Below are positions 34,840 through 45,542 of a stretch of DNA of 64,000 nt, in pieces. Position 1 is the stretch's first letter. Every line of letters begins with the position of its first letter. The stretch lies in NCBI GenBank assembly GCA_009193035.1, contig SWDT01000044.1, positions 124,001 to 188,000 on the forward strand. The letters run 5' to 3'. A program made the translations under genes and the position numbers. Origin of the DNA: Halicephalobus mephisto (lineage: Eukaryota > Nematoda > Chromadorea > Rhabditida > Panagrolaimidae). The notes under the pieces were generated by a model that did no database searches, was not told where the DNA came from, and worked only from the letters and a program-made list of their open reading frames with translations.

Positions 34840-36440
34840 CTAATGATCATAACAAATTTACTCGTTATTAAATGTAAGCAGAGTTAGTGCCGAACGTAAA
34901 AAAGTAAAGTGAACATTCGCTGCGAAACTTACGATGATTATGACGAATTCGCTCATCCCTAAATGCGGCGGGGATTAGCACCAAAGGCACGAGAAAAGTA
35001 GAATTAACTCCTGCAGTGAATTTTGTAATAATCTTGATGAAGTCGCTTGTTTTTAAGCGTAGTTTGTTATTGTTAAAAATTAGAGAAAATTGAATTGACT
35101 TCTGTAACGAATTCTGTAATAATCACAACAAATTGAACTATTTTTAAGTGTAGTTTGTTATTGTTAAGAATTAGAGAAAATTGAATTGACTTCTGTAACG
35201 AATTCTGTAATAATCACAACAAATTCAACTATTTTTAAGTGTAGTTGGTTATTTTAAGAATTAGAGAAAATTGAATTGACTTCTGTAATAATCATGACGA
35301 ATTCACCTATTTTTAAGGGCAAGTTTGTCATTGTTAAAAATTAGAGAAAATTGAATTAATTTCTGTAACAAATTCTGTAATAATCATGACGAATTCACCT
35401 ATTTTTAAGTGTAGTTTGTTATTGTTAAGAATTACAGAAAATTGAATTAATTTCTGTAACGAATTCTGTAATAATCATGACGAATTCACCTATTTTTAAG
35501 TGTAGTTTGTTATTGTTAAAAATTACAGAAAATTGAATTGACTTCTGTAACAAATTCTGTAATAATCATGACGAATTCACCTATTTTTAAAGGCAAGTTT
35601 GTCATTACTAAAAAATAGCACAGTTTACAATGACCTGTAACTGAACATAATCAACGTGTAAGATTTTTTGACTATAATCATCGTACATTGGGTTCCAATT
35701 GAGTGCAATCGATCGTAATCTTGTAGTCCGACAAAAGTTGGTCCTAATTGAGCACAATCAACATGTTCAAGTTCTTCTTTCCTGCAATTAAAAAGATATA
35801 AGTATGCTGATTGTACTCAATTAGAATCAACTTTCTTTGGATTATAATATTACGATAGATTACACTCAATTGGAACCCAATGTACGATGATTACAGTCGA
35901 AAAATCTTACGCGTTGATTATGTTCAGTTACAAGTGATTGAAAACTACTCGTGACAAGGAAAAGTAAGGTAACTCCTGCAGCGAATATCGTAGTAATCAT
36001 GACCAATTCGCTTTTTTAAGTGCAATTTGAAATTGTTGATAAAAAGTAGAATTAACTCCTGCAGTTAATCCCATAATAATCATAACAAATATATTTGTTA
36101 TTAAATGTGAGTTGAAACGGTTGCTAAAAATAAAAAAGTAAAATCTGCTCTTGTAGTGAATTTCGTAATAATCACAAGGAATTCGCTTTTTTAAGCGCAA
36201 AGTTAAGTCATCGTTAAAAATAAAAAAAATCGAATTAAATTTATAATAATATTGGCAAATTCGCTTTTTTAAGCGCAAAGTTAAGTCATCGTTAAAAATA
36301 AGAGAAAATCGAATTAAATTTATAATAATATTGGCGAATTCGCTTTTTTAAGCGCAAAGTTACGTCATCGTTAAAAATAAGAAAAAATTTAATTAAATTT
36401 TGTAATAAATTTATGATAACCTTGACGAATTCGCTAGTTT
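34840..36440. repeat. 91-bp tandem repeat array (interrupted by the foldback)
   Basis: 35034-35620: six to seven copies of a 91-bp unit with 'attgacttctgtaacgaattctgtaataatcacaacaaatt' and 'tatttttaagtgtagtttgttattgttaa'. Diverged copies lie at 34840-35030 and 36000-36440, where the last three (about 75-80 bp) contain 'ttggcgaattcgcttttttaagcgcaaag'. Non-coding. Confidence 0.88.
35632..35936. mobile_element. foldback (MITE-like) element
   Basis: The left arm starting gtaactgaacataatcaac (35637) is mirrored by the right arm ending gttgattatgttcagttac (35931). The arms are about 128 bp each and roughly 85% complementary, with a spacer of about 40 bp. Almost the whole unit is one hairpin. It interrupts the 91-bp array. 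A target-site duplication is not clear, so class is undetermined. A transcript would give a long imperfect double-stranded RNA. Confidence 0.75.
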
Positions 36441-37705
36441 TTACTTGTGATTAGAAATTGTATCAAGAAGTGATCTAGAGGACACGGTGAAGTTGGAAAT
36501 GAGATAAATTATTATTAGAAATGTTTGTTTTCCTAAATTTTCAAATTTCAAAATCAAACAAGTTTTGTTTTAATTTGTCAATTTCGAACTTAGACTATTC
36601 TGATTTTGAATTCTGGATTTTCAAATTCGAATTTCTAAATTTTAAAATTTTAACTTTTAGATTTCGAGTTTTTAAAAATTCCAACTTCGAAATGCTCCAA
36701 TATTGACAGTTTTTATTACATTTGAAACCGTGTTTTTAGTGCTCTTAGGTACTCGTTTACTGTCAGATAAACCTATTCGAAAAAATTATTTTTGGTGGAA
36801 TTCTACAAAAGTACGGATCTTGTTAAAGTCCAAAATAAAGTCGAAAAACAAAAATTTTTACAAAATCCATCATACTAGATTAAACGGAGTAAATAGTATC
36901 CAATTTGTGGTTTGTTAATTTGTTTATGAACCGAGATTATCAGGAGATTAGTCTAAAGGACATTGTACGTTGGAACAAGGCTTACGAAGGCGATCCGACA
37001 ATTTCAAATCCGATTATCCAAATCCTTCTAAGAATAATTTCCACAGATATGATAGCTTTTCTATTTTATAAATAGAATAATTTCTATATATTTTTAAAAA
37101 GCAATTTTCATACATTTTAGAAAAAAGCAATTTTCATACATTTTAGAAAAAAAATGATTTTTATAAATTTTAGAAAAAAAATAATTTTTATAAATTTTAG
37201 AAAAAAAACGATTTTTATATTTTCTAAAAAAAGTGATTTTATATTTTTTAAAAAGTTATTTTTATATATTTTCTAAAAAATTTTTAATTCTAACGTATTT
37301 CGTATAAATTTTCAATTTTAATATTTAAAAAAATATTTTTATAAATTTTATAAAAAATTGTATATTTTGTAAAAATAATTTTTACAATTTATAAAAAAGT
37401 TACTTTAGAATTTTAAAACGGAAATTATTTTTTATATTTTTTATAATTAGTTTAAGAATTAAATTTTTTAAATTTAAATTGTAATTTGTTGTAAAATTTG
37501 ATCGTCCGATATTGGAATAAAAAAAAATAATTAGTTTAAATGATCAAAAGACTATATGAGGTAATTCTGGTTGACCTTTGAGGAAACCACAAACTGGAAA
37601 CAAGCCCCAAATTAAGCTACAATTTTCTGCTTACACCCGTTTTGTCTGATAAAATAAGTAACGTCACTTGGTTCAAATTGCGTCACGTGTTACACATCAT
37701 TTTTA
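36441..37705. other. AT-rich DNA without genes
   Basis: 36500-36920 has overlapping open frames (61 and 71 codons) with no recognisable content. 37080-37480 is 'aattttagaaaaaaaataatttttata' low complexity. 37560-37700 is more complex but not coding. Confidence 0.5.
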
Positions 37706-38420
37706 TACATTTTTGAAGGTGAACTGAGAAATTGGAATGGGATTTTGGAGGACATTGTTCTGGATCGAGGGAACCCACAAAATTCGTCAAGTTAGATTTC
37801 GTCTTTCTGACCACTTGGGGAAATTAATAATCATTAAAATTCAACAAAAAATTAAAGTTAAATTAATAAACACTTTAACTTCTAAAATAAAAAAAATCAT
37901 TTTTAATTTTGGTATATAAGTTTTTATATTCCCATTTGTCTACTGTAGAAGACCAAAAACATAATTAATTACGAGAAATTTAAAATTTAAAAATAATAAA
38001 AATTTAAATTTACATTATAAAAATTTTTTTTATTTTGATATATGAACTTTTACATCCTATTTGTCTACTGTAGAAGACCAAAAACATAATTAATCACGGA
38101 AAATAATTACTGAAAATTAAGAAATTAAAGCACAAAAATGAATAATATGAAAATTAAAGTTCAAAACCCCTAAGCGGATTTGCTTTTATTTTCTGACCTT
38201 TTGTGTGAATTCTCACATTCGATTTACTCACTTTCAGTGTTAAAATTTATCCACTACAAAAAATTATTAAAATTCATAAATTAAAAAAGTCATTTTTTAA
38301 CTTTCTTATTTGTGAAAATTTATTTTTTAATTCTTTTATTTCAGAAAAATAAAAATACATTTAAATATTTTAAAAATTATAAAAATTAAGAATTTAAAAA
38401 TTTAAAAAAATTATTTTTTA
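37706..38420 (+). repeat. ~700-bp direct duplication, right copy
   Basis: Partner of 20936-21650, 16.8 kb apart. A 60-codon ATG frame exists in this copy (37737-37919) but is broken in the other, so it is not conserved as coding sequence. Confidence 0.88.
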
Positions 38421-38776
38421 AATTTTATTTTAAAAAAAATAAAAATATATTTAAATATTTTAAAAATTGTGAAAATTTAAGAATATAAATAATTTTGAAA
38501 ATAGAAAATGAAAACCATCAAACGAGCAAGTTCGCTTTTGTTTTCCAACTTTCGATATATAAAATTTCATATTTTTGTCTCATTTTCCCGTTGCAAATAA
38601 GCATTTTGCAAAAATAAACAATTTGATCTGAATACATATTTCGTAATTTATAAAAATGGATCGTAGATTTTTAAAAATATTTTAAACAAAAATATAAATT
38701 TTCATTTTTACTTCAAATGAGAATTTTAAACATATTTCATAATTTACGAAATAAATTATAGATTTTTAAAATTTCT

Positions 38777-39187
38777 AGTACTTTCCTGTTATCGGGACTA
38801 CCAATAAAGAAAATGAATTAGGTTGAATAAAAATATTTATTTATAGAAAATAACTAAAATTTCACTTAATATTGAATTTCTAAAAGTCGGAATATTGACA
38901 GTATCCAACAAGGACTTAGATATTGACAGTATCCAACAAGGACTCAGACACTGCCGCACTTCTTGATCAGAAAACTCGTTCATCAAAATAAAGCTTAGCT
39001 TTGTGACCATTCGGGCAGACTCACTCACTAGGAAGCACTCCTGTATCTTGCAGAAACTTGACAACGGCTTCTTCGGTAGTTGGCAAACTGAAGAGATTCA
39101 TCCTAAGAACAAGGAAAAAAGGTTTCATAAGAAAAAGAAAAAAAGCAAAATAACTTTTATTGGTAGTCCCGATAACAGGAAAGTACC
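38777..39187 (-). mobile_element. decayed Merlin (ISXO2-type) DNA transposon
   Basis: Terminal inverted repeats of about 31 bp: (a/g)gtactttcctgttatcggg at the left and its complement at the right end. They are bounded by an 8-bp direct repeat AAATTTCT (38769-38776 and 39188-39195). Eight-to-nine-base target duplications are typical of Merlin. On the minus strand an ATG at 39101 starts MNLFSLPTTEEAVVKFLQDT, then GVLPSE, a stop, and in the same frame VCPNGHKAKLYFDERVF. This matches the N-terminal layout of ISXO2-like transposases (FLQ..GLLP, then a C-x-x-C/G-H zinc motif). The catalytic domain is absent and a 28-bp duplication (tattgacagtatccaacaaggact) lies inside. It is a non-autonomous remnant. 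Confidence 0.72.
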
Positions 39188-39219
39188 AAATTTCTTACAT
39201 ATACTAAGGTCTGCAAAAA

Positions 39220-39530
39220 TATCAACATCAAGATCGAAGTCAAATTTGCACCTTGCCCGCAATATTCAGGCAGATCGGTCAATATTTCCATCTTTACATT
39301 TATAAAAATTACGAAATCAAAGTCAAATTCGCACTTTGCCTGCAATATTCAAGCAGATCGGTCAGTATTTTTATCTTCACATTTATAAAAATTACGAAAT
39401 CAAAGTCAAATTCGCACCTTGCCCGTAATATTCAAGCAGATCAGTCGGCATTTTCATCTTCACATATATGAAAATTACGAAATCAAAGTCAAATTCGCAC
39501 TTTGCCCGTAATATTCAAACAAGCTGGCTT
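39220..39530. repeat. 83-bp tandem repeat
   Basis: Three and a half copies with 'cagatcggtcagtatttt' at 39271, 39354 and 39437 and 'acgaaatcaaagtcaaattcgcac' between. Open frames on both strands (39157-39345, 39253-39471) are repeat artefacts. Confidence 0.9.
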
Positions 39531-40109
39531 GTCTAATTTTCATACAAAAATTTAATTTAATTTTTTTTTATTTTTTGGCATTGATTTTTTAATTTAGAAG
39601 ATCATTTTGCAGAAACCAGACTAATTCTGCATATCTTCCGAAGCTACAAAACGTGATATTGTTCGTTTTAAATCTTCGATTTTGGTAAATGTACTTTGTA
39701 AAATACAATTTTCTACTTTTACTTATATTTCTTTAAGCATAATCAGGGGCTCTAAAAATTATTAATTTCTATTTTTAAAAACTTTCAAAAATTCGAAAAA
39801 AAATTTTTTTTAATTTATATTTTTAATTTTTCACATTAATTAAAATTTTAATTGCAAAATAAAAATTTATTCAAAAATATTTAATTTTTTTACAGAAATT
39901 TGTCGGATTTTTTATTTTCGAAAATTCAGTATTTTTATATTTTACAGTAATTGATGTTTTTTACTTTAATTATAGGAAACAGCATTGTAGAATTTGCGTT
40001 AATTTCAATTGAAAATAGTTCGAAATAATTTTGTTTTTGGAATTTGCAGATTTATCGTTCAGACTTTAATTACTCTCTGGGATTGTCTAATTACATCTGC
40101 CCCCAAAGG
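39531..40109. other. AT-rich DNA without genes
   Basis: A/T clusters and ordinary AT-rich sequence. No open frame or structure worth naming. Confidence 0.6.
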
Positions 40110-40760
40110 AAACAACTACATACAAAAAATGGGTACATTGTGTTTAATGTATTCGAGCCATTAAAACAGCTTTGATGTATATATACATTAAGTTGATATT
40201 GGTACATTGTATATAATGTATCTGACAAATCAATCATTTTAATACATCTTTTTGTAATAATTCTAGAAAATTTAATCGTCTATATAGTTATAAAAAAATA
40301 TGGGTACATGGTATATAATGTATGGACACATTGTAACGGCTCTGATGTATGGATATATCATATTCAAAGCATCGATATTTTAAGTTGATATCAATACATT
40401 GTATATAATTTACCTGATATATCAATCATTTTAATACATCTTTTTGCAAGAATTCTAGAAAGTTTAATCGTCTATATAGTTATGCAAAAATATGGGTACA
40501 TGGTATATAATGTATGAATACATTGTAACGGCTCTGATGTATCTATACACTAAATTGATATTGGTACATTATATTTATTGCATCTGATACCACACAAAAA
40601 TATGGATACATGATATATGTATGGACACATTAAAACAGATCTAATATACCAGATATATTATATTCAATACATCGATACAGTAAGCGCAATATCATTACAT
40701 CGTAGAATATAATGTATCTGACACATTAGTCATTTTAATGTACCTTTTTTGAGTGTGCAA
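40110..40760. repeat. 'atggtatataatgtatggacacattgtaacggctctgat' repeat cluster B
   Basis: Four units of the family seen at 12960-13690, in the same orientation. They share the order 'gtacatggtatataatgta', 'cacattgtaacggctctgatgtat', 'aagttgatatt', 'cattttaatacatctttttg'. Confidence 0.85.
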
Positions 40761-42680
40761 GTTTTGGAATTCTGCAACGATCATCATAAGACACAAACAA
40801 TTAAGATTTTTAAAAAATTAACTTTTTCGTTATTGAATTTAAAAAAATAAATTACAAAGACTTGGAAAAAATTGAATTTGGAAATTTCTACCGTAACTAC
40901 AACAGACAAGGAAACATTTTTGCAAAAAAGCAGATGCTAGACTTGTTTACGAATTCGAAATCAGTTTTCTGAATTCACAAAGTTGACGAAGTAAAGGTAT
41001 TTCAAAAGTCGAAACACGAAATTGGATTTTTCAGAATACAGATGTTTCTGAAATTATGTTCAATAACAATTTTTTCGAAATTATATATTTCAGACGTAAT
41101 TGCATTTTTAATCTACGAACCCCAAAGTCTGGCTCTGAAACTTAAGTAAACTGACAACAATTTAAATAAAATCGATATATTTCGAAATAATTGTACACTA
41201 CTGTAAAATTGAAAATTTTTTAAAAATTCGGAAAATTATCTCAACTGGAAAATTCTGAAAATTTCAGTTGAGATCAGAAATTGTATAATTTCATATTTCT
41301 GTAATTTTAGAAAATTTCAAAATTTTCGATTTTTTACGAAAATATAATTTTGAAAAAATTCGGAAAATTACCTGAACTGGGATTTTCAGAATTTTCCAGT
41401 TAAGACCGGAAGCTATAAAATATTGCATTTATGTTGTTCTCAAAGACTCTGGACTACATCATAATGAACAACAAAATATACATGATTAAATTCTACAATA
41501 ACTTTATCCATAGAAGTTCTTAGAACATTCTTGTCAAGACCGAAACTGTAGAATCCTGTAGTTACGAAATTCTGAAGTTTTAAAATAAAAAATTTTGAAA
41601 TAGTTTATGTAATAAAAGTATTTTTAAAATTTTCAAAAATGGTTTCAACGAGAATTTTCAAGTTTCTTTTCGAGATCAAATTTGCTGGGATTTTCTATGT
41701 TCTTCAAAAAAGACTTCAAGGACATCATCAGAAAAAACGGAAATGCTTACTACAGAATCAGAAAAATTCTAAAACTTTATAGTTAAGACCGGAAACAGCG
41801 AAATTAGATGCTCAGATATTTCTTAGAATAGTTTAATTCTTTTGAAAATTCTAAAATTGTTATTTTATAATAAAAATATTTGCAAAATTTCTTTGAAACG
41901 AATTTTTAACTTTTTCGTTGAAATCCAAAGTTGTAAAATTTGCTTTTTATGTACTTTCAGAAGATTATAAAGTAATTTAGAAAATTTTAAAATTGTTTGA
42001 TTGTACGAAAATTATTTTTATTCAATTCAGAAAAATGCAGACGTGAATTTTTACAGATTCCCATTTTAGATCGAAATATCAAAAATTTGTGTTTACAAGT
42101 TTTGTAAGGTTTCGAAATAATCCAGTAAGTTCTGATTCATACTACAAAAAAAAAATAAAATTTTTTTATTAAATCCCGAAAAAAATTATTTCAATATGGA
42201 TTTTTAAAAATTTCAGTTGAGGGATTAAAAATTAATTTTGTAGTTATGTGGTTCTAAAAAGTTCCGGAACTATATTATTATAAAAAATAAAAACTTTAAT
42301 GCAAACTTCCGAAAGTTGTTTTCACACAAGTTTTTAGAATTTTCCAACTAGAATCAAAAATTCTAAATTTTTGTGTTTATGTTTTTCAAAAATTCTAAAA
42401 ATAACAAGTTCTTAAATTTTATAATATTTTATATAATATTCTGTAATTTCCTTCTGGTACTGTAAATAAGGACCAAATTCGAATCCAAATGTACTTCTTT
42501 TTTCGACAAGATGAAAGCTTCTAAAAAAAGTCGATAAACAGTCTAATCATACTTTGTTCATCACGAGATTGAACGTCAAAGATTATTTTAAATAAAACAG
42601 TCGAAAACTTTCACTTTTGCACGAATCACGAGCTATAGTCACGAGAGACCACAAAATACAGCCCCTTTTCCTTCGTTTTT
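40761..42680. other. intergenic AT-rich DNA with diverged repeats
   Basis: Scattered single copies of the 'tctcaactggaaaattctg..cagttgagatc' family (41240-41420, 41500-42370) in both states of decay. No gene is seen. The last 200 bp lead into the metallothionein promoter and are more complex. Confidence 0.6.
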
Positions 42681-42727
42681 ATCATTGAAGATCCCAAAAA
42701 CTACAAACTAGAACTCCCTCGTACGAG

Positions 42728-42734
42728 TATAAAA
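42728..42734 (+). promoter_or_regulatory. TATA box of the metallothionein gene
   Basis: TATAAAA lies 80 bp before the start codon in a region that suddenly becomes more GC-balanced. The leader has 'cttcgaaagttgttcttc', with heat-shock-element-like GAA/TTC words, but spacing is irregular. I find no clear TGCRCNC metal-response element. Confidence 0.65.
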
Positions 42735-42813
42735 GCAACCACGGATCATGAACTACGCTCGACTTCGAAAGTTGTTCTTCTTCGATTTTGCTGGTTTCTG
42801 ATCTTGAGAAAAA

Positions 42814-42991
42814 ATGAATCCCGACTGTAACGACTGCAAATGCAGTAAGTTTGTTATGTGGATAATGAAAGATAAATTCGATCGTTTCAGATGCTGACTG
42901 CAGCGTCAAATGCTGTGGAAAATGCGCCTGTGCTGGCCCGGACGGAACCTGTAAGTGCAAGCCCGAATGCAAGTGCTGCTCTAAATGCTAA
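42814..42991 (+). CDS. metallothionein-like protein, 43 aa, two exons
   Basis: Exons 42814-42844 and 42891-42991 with a 46-bp intron (gtaagt..tttcag). The spliced product begins MNPDCNDCKCNADCSVKCCG and ends CKCKPECKCCSKC. It is 43 residues with 14 cysteines in CxC, CxxC and CC arrangements, many Lys, no aromatic residues and one His-free chain: hallmarks of a metallothionein that binds Zn, Cd or Cu as thiolate clusters in the cytosol. The single-gene promoter has a TATA box and the 3' end a poly(A) signal at 43108. It is shorter than the two C. elegans metallothioneins (63 and 75 aa, from memory) and patterned differently. It could be induced by metal, but no response element was found. The exon/intron model is strong; exact family placement is open. 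Confidence 0.88.
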
Positions 42992-43107
42992 AAATAATTC
43001 AAAACTTCCTCTGTTACCACTCGATAGCCATACAGTCCTATCAATATATCAATTCTTTCTCATATGGTAACTACCTTTGTATTTGACGTTCATATATAGT
43101 TGTCATG

Positions 43108-43113
43108 AATAAA
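43108..43113 (+). terminator. poly(A) signal of the metallothionein gene
   Basis: AATAAA 117 bp after the stop codon, followed by 'ttctcataaaact'. Confidence 0.7.
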
Positions 43114-44552
43114 TTCTCATAAAACTAAATCTGATCACAAAACGTGGTAGTATTTGTTTTGGTTTAATTATCCATCAAGGGAATTAATCTTCGGAAACGT
43201 GTCAGTCAGCTATTTTCCATCTTCTCATAGCCGAAGGCCATCCAAATTCTTCTCGTGATCGATCGACAAACCAAGTAATAAAAATTAGTTTTCAAAGAAA
43301 CCAATTCTTCGTTTGGAAACCACTTTTTTATTTCCAATGCTAGGTTTTAAGAATAAATAACCAATGCTATGATAGGAGAATGAATCAGACAGAATACGTG
43401 TCAAGATCGTCACTGGAAATATGATTTTAGAGAAAGGGAATTAAAAGACCTTTATGCCTTTGAGTCAGAGTTAAAAACACCCTTGAGAACCATAAAGGCT
43501 TAGATTCTTCTTCAACTATCAATAATACAAGCAATATAACAGTAATACAACTATTAAAGAGTACAAAGTTGTGTATAACTTCATGTTTGGGTTATTTGCA
43601 AAGAAACGCGTTAGTCACAGATTGATCTAGTGACCGTTCTTTTTCTATTATGGTCTAGCATTTCCCATTTAAGGTTGTTGCTCTTACCTCATAATATAAT
43701 AACTTATTTGAGAATATAGTTCAGGAATAAAACTATCTGTGTCTAATCATGAGGATTCTTATTAGTCATATCCATTTGAAGTTACTTGACAATCGTAAAT
43801 AGGCTTTGATAACTGTTATTAACGTTATTGGAACAACTGTGGATGAAAATTTCTTTATTTTCATCAGTATGAATATTGAAAATATGTGGTTCAGGTCCTT
43901 TGCGCATTGATTTACCAATCGTCTTGCGTAGAGAAACTCGGAAAAAGTTGCAGAGTGTTCACAGTACCTCCATATCAGCATCCTTAAGTTCACGTTAAGT
44001 ATGTCTTCGATGTAATTGGTATAATGTTCTTCTTTACTTTGACTCTTTTGAATAAGGTAAAGATTTTTCTGTTTGCGTATCAAGATAATTTCATATTTTC
44101 ATGTTCAACTATTATAGTCATAAGTGCGGTAAAGTACGATCTTCCGGTTCGAAGCATTGATTATAGGATCTTACTACATTCCCAATATCTGCGCCCATTT
44201 GTGGACAGTAAACAGTGAAATATGTTAAATATTTTATTCAAATCATGCTTATATATTCAAATTGGAATATTCTTATTTCTTTCTGACATATTTTTGATAG
44301 AATAAAAGATCTACCAGATAATACCAGTGTTCTTCTGATAACTGAGAATGTGGTGGCCTCATTTCCGAGCAATAGTTGACAGAAACTACTTTGCGAGTTA
44401 TTGGAATGTGCCTGAACGAGGATCATCATCTTTAGAAACGAATTTTAATAGCATGAATAGGAAGCAATATTAGTCCACTGATCTTTTCATTTTTAGCATT
44501 GTATGAATTCATTCTACACCCATAATACCAAATCTATCATATGTTAAGTACC
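43114..44552. other. intergenic, no recognised gene
   Basis: This stretch has normal complexity, unlike the 2-42 kb region. The minus strand has a 105-codon frame (43766-44083, including NVNLRMLIWRYCEHSATFSE), with a further minus-strand frame at 44238-44429 and a plus-strand one at 44024-44218. None matches a family I know, and no splice chain could be made. It may hold degraded transposon or pseudogene sequence. Confidence 0.35.
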
Positions 44553-44567
44553 TTAATAGGTTCTCTT

Positions 44568-44996
44568 TTTTTATTTAAACGTTTATTCAGTTGTTTACAA
44601 CGAAACGGAGCATAAACAATTCAAGGAATTTTTCTTGAAATGCTAAATCAAGAAAATTTCTACCAATTCTCTTTCTAAAATCATCTGTTCATCTTGTCGG
44701 TGGTCTTCCTAATGGCCTTTTTGTTTTTGGGTTCCATAACGTTAATATTGATGACCATTTGTGTGAATTCTTTAGGAGTTTGACAAGGAATCTTAGTTTT
44801 CTCTCTCTATATTCTTCTATTAAGTCCACTTTTTTCTCTTATTTTTGATGATGGGATTTTATATATTAATCTTAAGTTGAGCATTCTTCTTTCTATTTTT
44901 CTTTGCGCGATTTCTAGCCTTTTTTCTATTGAGTTTGTTAAAGTCCATGTTTCACAACCATATAACATGGCTGGAATTATACATTTTTCGAAATAT
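44568..44996 (-). mobile_element. 5'-truncated non-LTR retrotransposon (RTE-like) with 15-bp target duplication
   Basis: The plus-strand word TTAATAGGTTCTCTT occurs at 44553-44567 and 44997-45011 and brackets the insertion exactly. Inside, the minus strand reads YFEKCIIPAMLYGCETWTLT, then EKRLEIAQRKIERRMLNLR. After a one-base frameshift it gives EEYRERKLRFLVKLLKNSHK and WNPKTKRPLGRPPTR, a TGA where Trp is expected, then TDDFRKRIG. This is the C-terminal end of a LINE reverse transcriptase (LPAMLYG.ETWTLT and GRPPTRWTDD signatures). The element ends in an A-rich tail (aaataaaaa). It is a dead, 5'-truncated copy about 430 bp long. Confidence 0.85.
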
Positions 44997-45011
44997 TTAA
45001 TAGGTTCTCTT

Positions 45012-45542
45012 ATAAATCTTAAAAAAAACAACGACTTTGTCTACCAGTCTCATTATCAAATTTTCGTCTAGATTCGTAATCAAAGAATGAGTCGGATTAT
45101 TCACGATGAAAATAAGTTTGGATTTCGTTGTTTGCTCGCTTTTTTTGTTATAGACTATCGGATTTCAAGTAGTTTCTAAATTTTTAAATATTTCAAAAAA
45201 TCGAGATTCACTGATTTATCTCAAGGTACAAACGAGCAATTGTTCCATCACAAAGCCTACTTGATTTCTCCCCGAATATGAACTTAATACTGATCTTTAA
45301 AAATCATTAATACTTAATTGAACCATTCCTTCAGACTCACTGTTATTGTACTTTATTAATATTAATAAATCTCTTTCAGCTAGAGAAGAAGGAAAAGCCT
45401 CACCTTAAAGGCAGCAAAGACATGATTTACAATGCTTCTTCATTTTAATTTTTCCAAATTTTCACGGCTAAAACGTGCTTCAACTTCCTGATTTCCCTAT
45501 TTAAGCTGGTTTTAATTTTTCAATAAACTTAATTTACAAAAA
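45012..45542. other. intergenic, 3' side of the kinase gene
   Basis: No open frame of note. Presumably contains the kinase 3' UTR near 45500-45542. Confidence 0.5.

Noticed and set aside
43766..44083. 105-codon minus-strand ORF as a gene
   Set aside because: No recognised motif, no splice partners, AT-biased composition; it may be degraded repeat sequence.
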